From an uncultured Alphaproteobacteria bacterium (GTDB lineage Bacteria; Pseudomonadota; Alphaproteobacteria; Sphingomonadales; Sphingomonadaceae), in the NCBI GenBank assembly GCA_903934325.1, contig CAIZNH010000044.1:1-64000 (forward strand): a stretch of 64,000 nucleotides of DNA, in the 5' to 3' direction. The notes beneath the pieces are model-generated. The model searched no databases. It was not told the origin of the DNA and saw nothing but the letters and a program-made list of their open reading frames with translations. Shown here one piece after another: positions 63,178 through 64,000 of the stretch (within the stretch, counting starts at the first letter, position 1; every line of letters begins with the position of its first letter). The position numbers were made by a program, and so were the translations under genes.

Positions 63178-64000
63178 GTGACCGAACTGCCATCCCCCAA
63201 TAGCGCCACCCGACCGGCTGATTTGCCGGTCTCGGCCGTGCTTGGCCTGTCGGACAAGGGCGATTACGACTGGGCGCGCCTGCGCGGTCTGCAATATCCC
63301 GCTCTTGCCAAGCTGGCCTTCTATCGCACCTTCACCCAGGCGATTCTCGCGGTGTTCGTGGCGCAGATCTTTGTCGCCGAGGTGGGCCTCATCGGCATGG
63401 GCCTGTGGATGGCGGTGATGGCGATCGTGCACTGGCACGGCACCCGAGTCGACCTTGCGCTGGCCGATGTCGACCGGCGTCGGGTCACCCGCGCGGAATT
63501 CATGCGGCAGGCCAACACTGCCGTGCTCTCGGCGCTCGTGTGGGGCGCAGCCATCGTCATCTTCCCCTTCTTCGGCGATCCCGGCGATCTGATGGCGATG
63601 CTGATGGTGGTCGCGATCCTCGTGTCGGGATCGGTGTTCTTCTACACTGCCGCGCCATTCGGGATTGTCTGCTTCATCGGCATCATCGGTGTGTCCACCG
63701 TGCTCCACTTCGCCTTTGCGGGCCTGTGGCTGGGAGCGGTGGGCGCGGTGCTGTTCACCATCGTCGCGCTGCTCGGCACGGTCGAGGTCGGGCGCACCTT
63801 CCTGACCGCGCGCTTCGCCGAAGCGGCCGTGGTGGAGAAGGAAGAGGTCGTCTCGCTGCTGCTGCGCGAGTTCGAGGAGAACGAGGCCGACTGGCTGTGG
63901 GAGATCGATACCACCCGCCGTCTGCGCTCGGTGTCGCCGCGCTTCGCCTATGCGCTGGGCCGTCCTCAGGTCGAGGTCGAGGGGATGCCGCTGCTCGAGC
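63178..64000 (+). CDS. Membrane-bound sensor/signalling protein, N-terminal part (runs off window)
   Basis: Open from a GTG at 63178 to the window end, 274 codons visible. After a cytoplasmic head of about 45 residues come hydrophobic segments (AILAVFVAQIFVAEVGLIGMG; TAVLSALVWGAAIVIFPFF; MLMVVAILVSGSVFFYT; GIVCFIGIIGVSTVLHFAF; AGLWLGAVGAVLFTIVALLG), about five to six helices. Then a PAS-like start appears: EFEENEADWLWEID...RSVSPRFAYALG. This MASE/PAS layout precedes either a GGDEF-EAL or a histidine-kinase module; which one cannot be decided here. Confidence 0.75.
   Translation, partial: MTELPSPNSATRPADLPVSAVLGLSDKGDYDWARLRGLQYPALAKLAFYRTFTQAILAVFVAQIFVAEVGLIGMGLWMAVMAIVHWHGTRVDLALADVDRRRVTRAEFMRQANTAVLSALVWGAAIVIFPFFGDPGDLMAMLMVVAILVSGSVFFYTAAPFGIVCFIGIIGVSTVLHFAFAGLWLGAVGAVLFTIVALLGTVEVGRTFLTARFAEAAVVEKEEVVSLLLREFEENEADWLWEIDTTRRLRSVSPRFAYALGRPQVEVEGMPLLE

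Overview
This is a GC-rich chromosomal window from an alphaproteobacterium, most likely a sphingomonad of the Erythrobacteraceae type. The evidence is: the pckA | chvI-chvG-hprK-rapZ-EIIA(Man)-HPr neighbourhood; a CcrM-type GANTC methyltransferase with a CtrA-like half-site upstream; the 40-residue aa3 oxidase subunit IV gene beside a three-gene pnt operon; a DUF1285/NUDIX/cca cluster; and many 4-bp ATGA/GTGA gene overlaps. Two exact copies of the ParB-binding sequence parS (about 42.1 kb) suggest a primary chromosome, probably near its origin. Nothing looks like a plasmid or prophage. The only mobile element seen is the end of an IS3-type insertion sequence at the left edge.

Layout. 0-2.1 kb: IS3-family end abutting a 70-codon remnant of phosphoglucomutase (pgm), then glgX, so a glycogen operon has been interrupted. 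2.1-7.8 kb: a TonB-dependent receptor with two downstream sulfotransferase genes. 8-9.7 kb: tRNA-Val(UAC), asparaginase, a small exported protein. 9.7-17 kb: MDR oxidoreductase, truA, fmt | recR, def, rmuC, a SpoU-type RNA methylase. 16.3-22.7 kb: HPr, EIIA, RapZ, a short HprK and the ChvG/ChvI two-component system, divergent from pckA, with a 12-bp palindrome in the shared promoter region. 22.8-28.7 kb: a small unknown gene, a cNMP-domain/thioredoxin-reductase-like fusion without a CxxC pair, a Tat lipoprotein DUF885 peptidase-like protein, a TonB-type protein and a hydrolase. 28.8-31.2 kb: two cysteine desulfurases plus a [2Fe-2S] ferredoxin. 31.3-38.3 kb: parC | cca, CoA-pyrophosphatase-like NUDIX, DUF1285, GNAT, sugar-dehydrogenase-like lipoprotein | rnhB.

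38.3-44.5 kb: ccrM (five GANTC sites in its upstream region), folP, a PhoD-like phosphatase, the parS pair, an SDR, and an NtrC-like regulator whose GAFTGA loop reads GSFPGA. 44.7-48.5 kb: aa3 oxidase subunit IV, pntAA, an unknown exported protein, pntAB, pntB. 48.5-52.1 kb: a tightly coupled exported cassette of a small protein, a beta-helix protein, a diheme cytochrome and a membrane-anchored hydrolase. 52.2-59.3 kb: Asp/Glu racemase-like protein, a structured 369-bp gap, dgt, a Rossmann protein, an ABA4-like membrane protein, acyl-CoA ligase, DUF938, a hidden entericidin-like gene, an EamA transporter and a small membrane protein. 59.4-64 kb: a solitary cpaF, glmS, and the membrane-bound N-terminus of a sensor or c-di-GMP protein running off the end.

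Functionally, the window couples carbon and redox status (PTS phosphorelay, ChvGI, PEP carboxykinase, transhydrogenase) with chromosome biology (parS, ccrM, parC, recR). The best candidates for undescribed biology are the receptor/sulfotransferase locus, the beta-helix/diheme-cytochrome cassette, the redox-motif-less cNMP fusion and the unknown exported protein inside the pnt operon. All assignments come from reading motifs and context; no database search was run.
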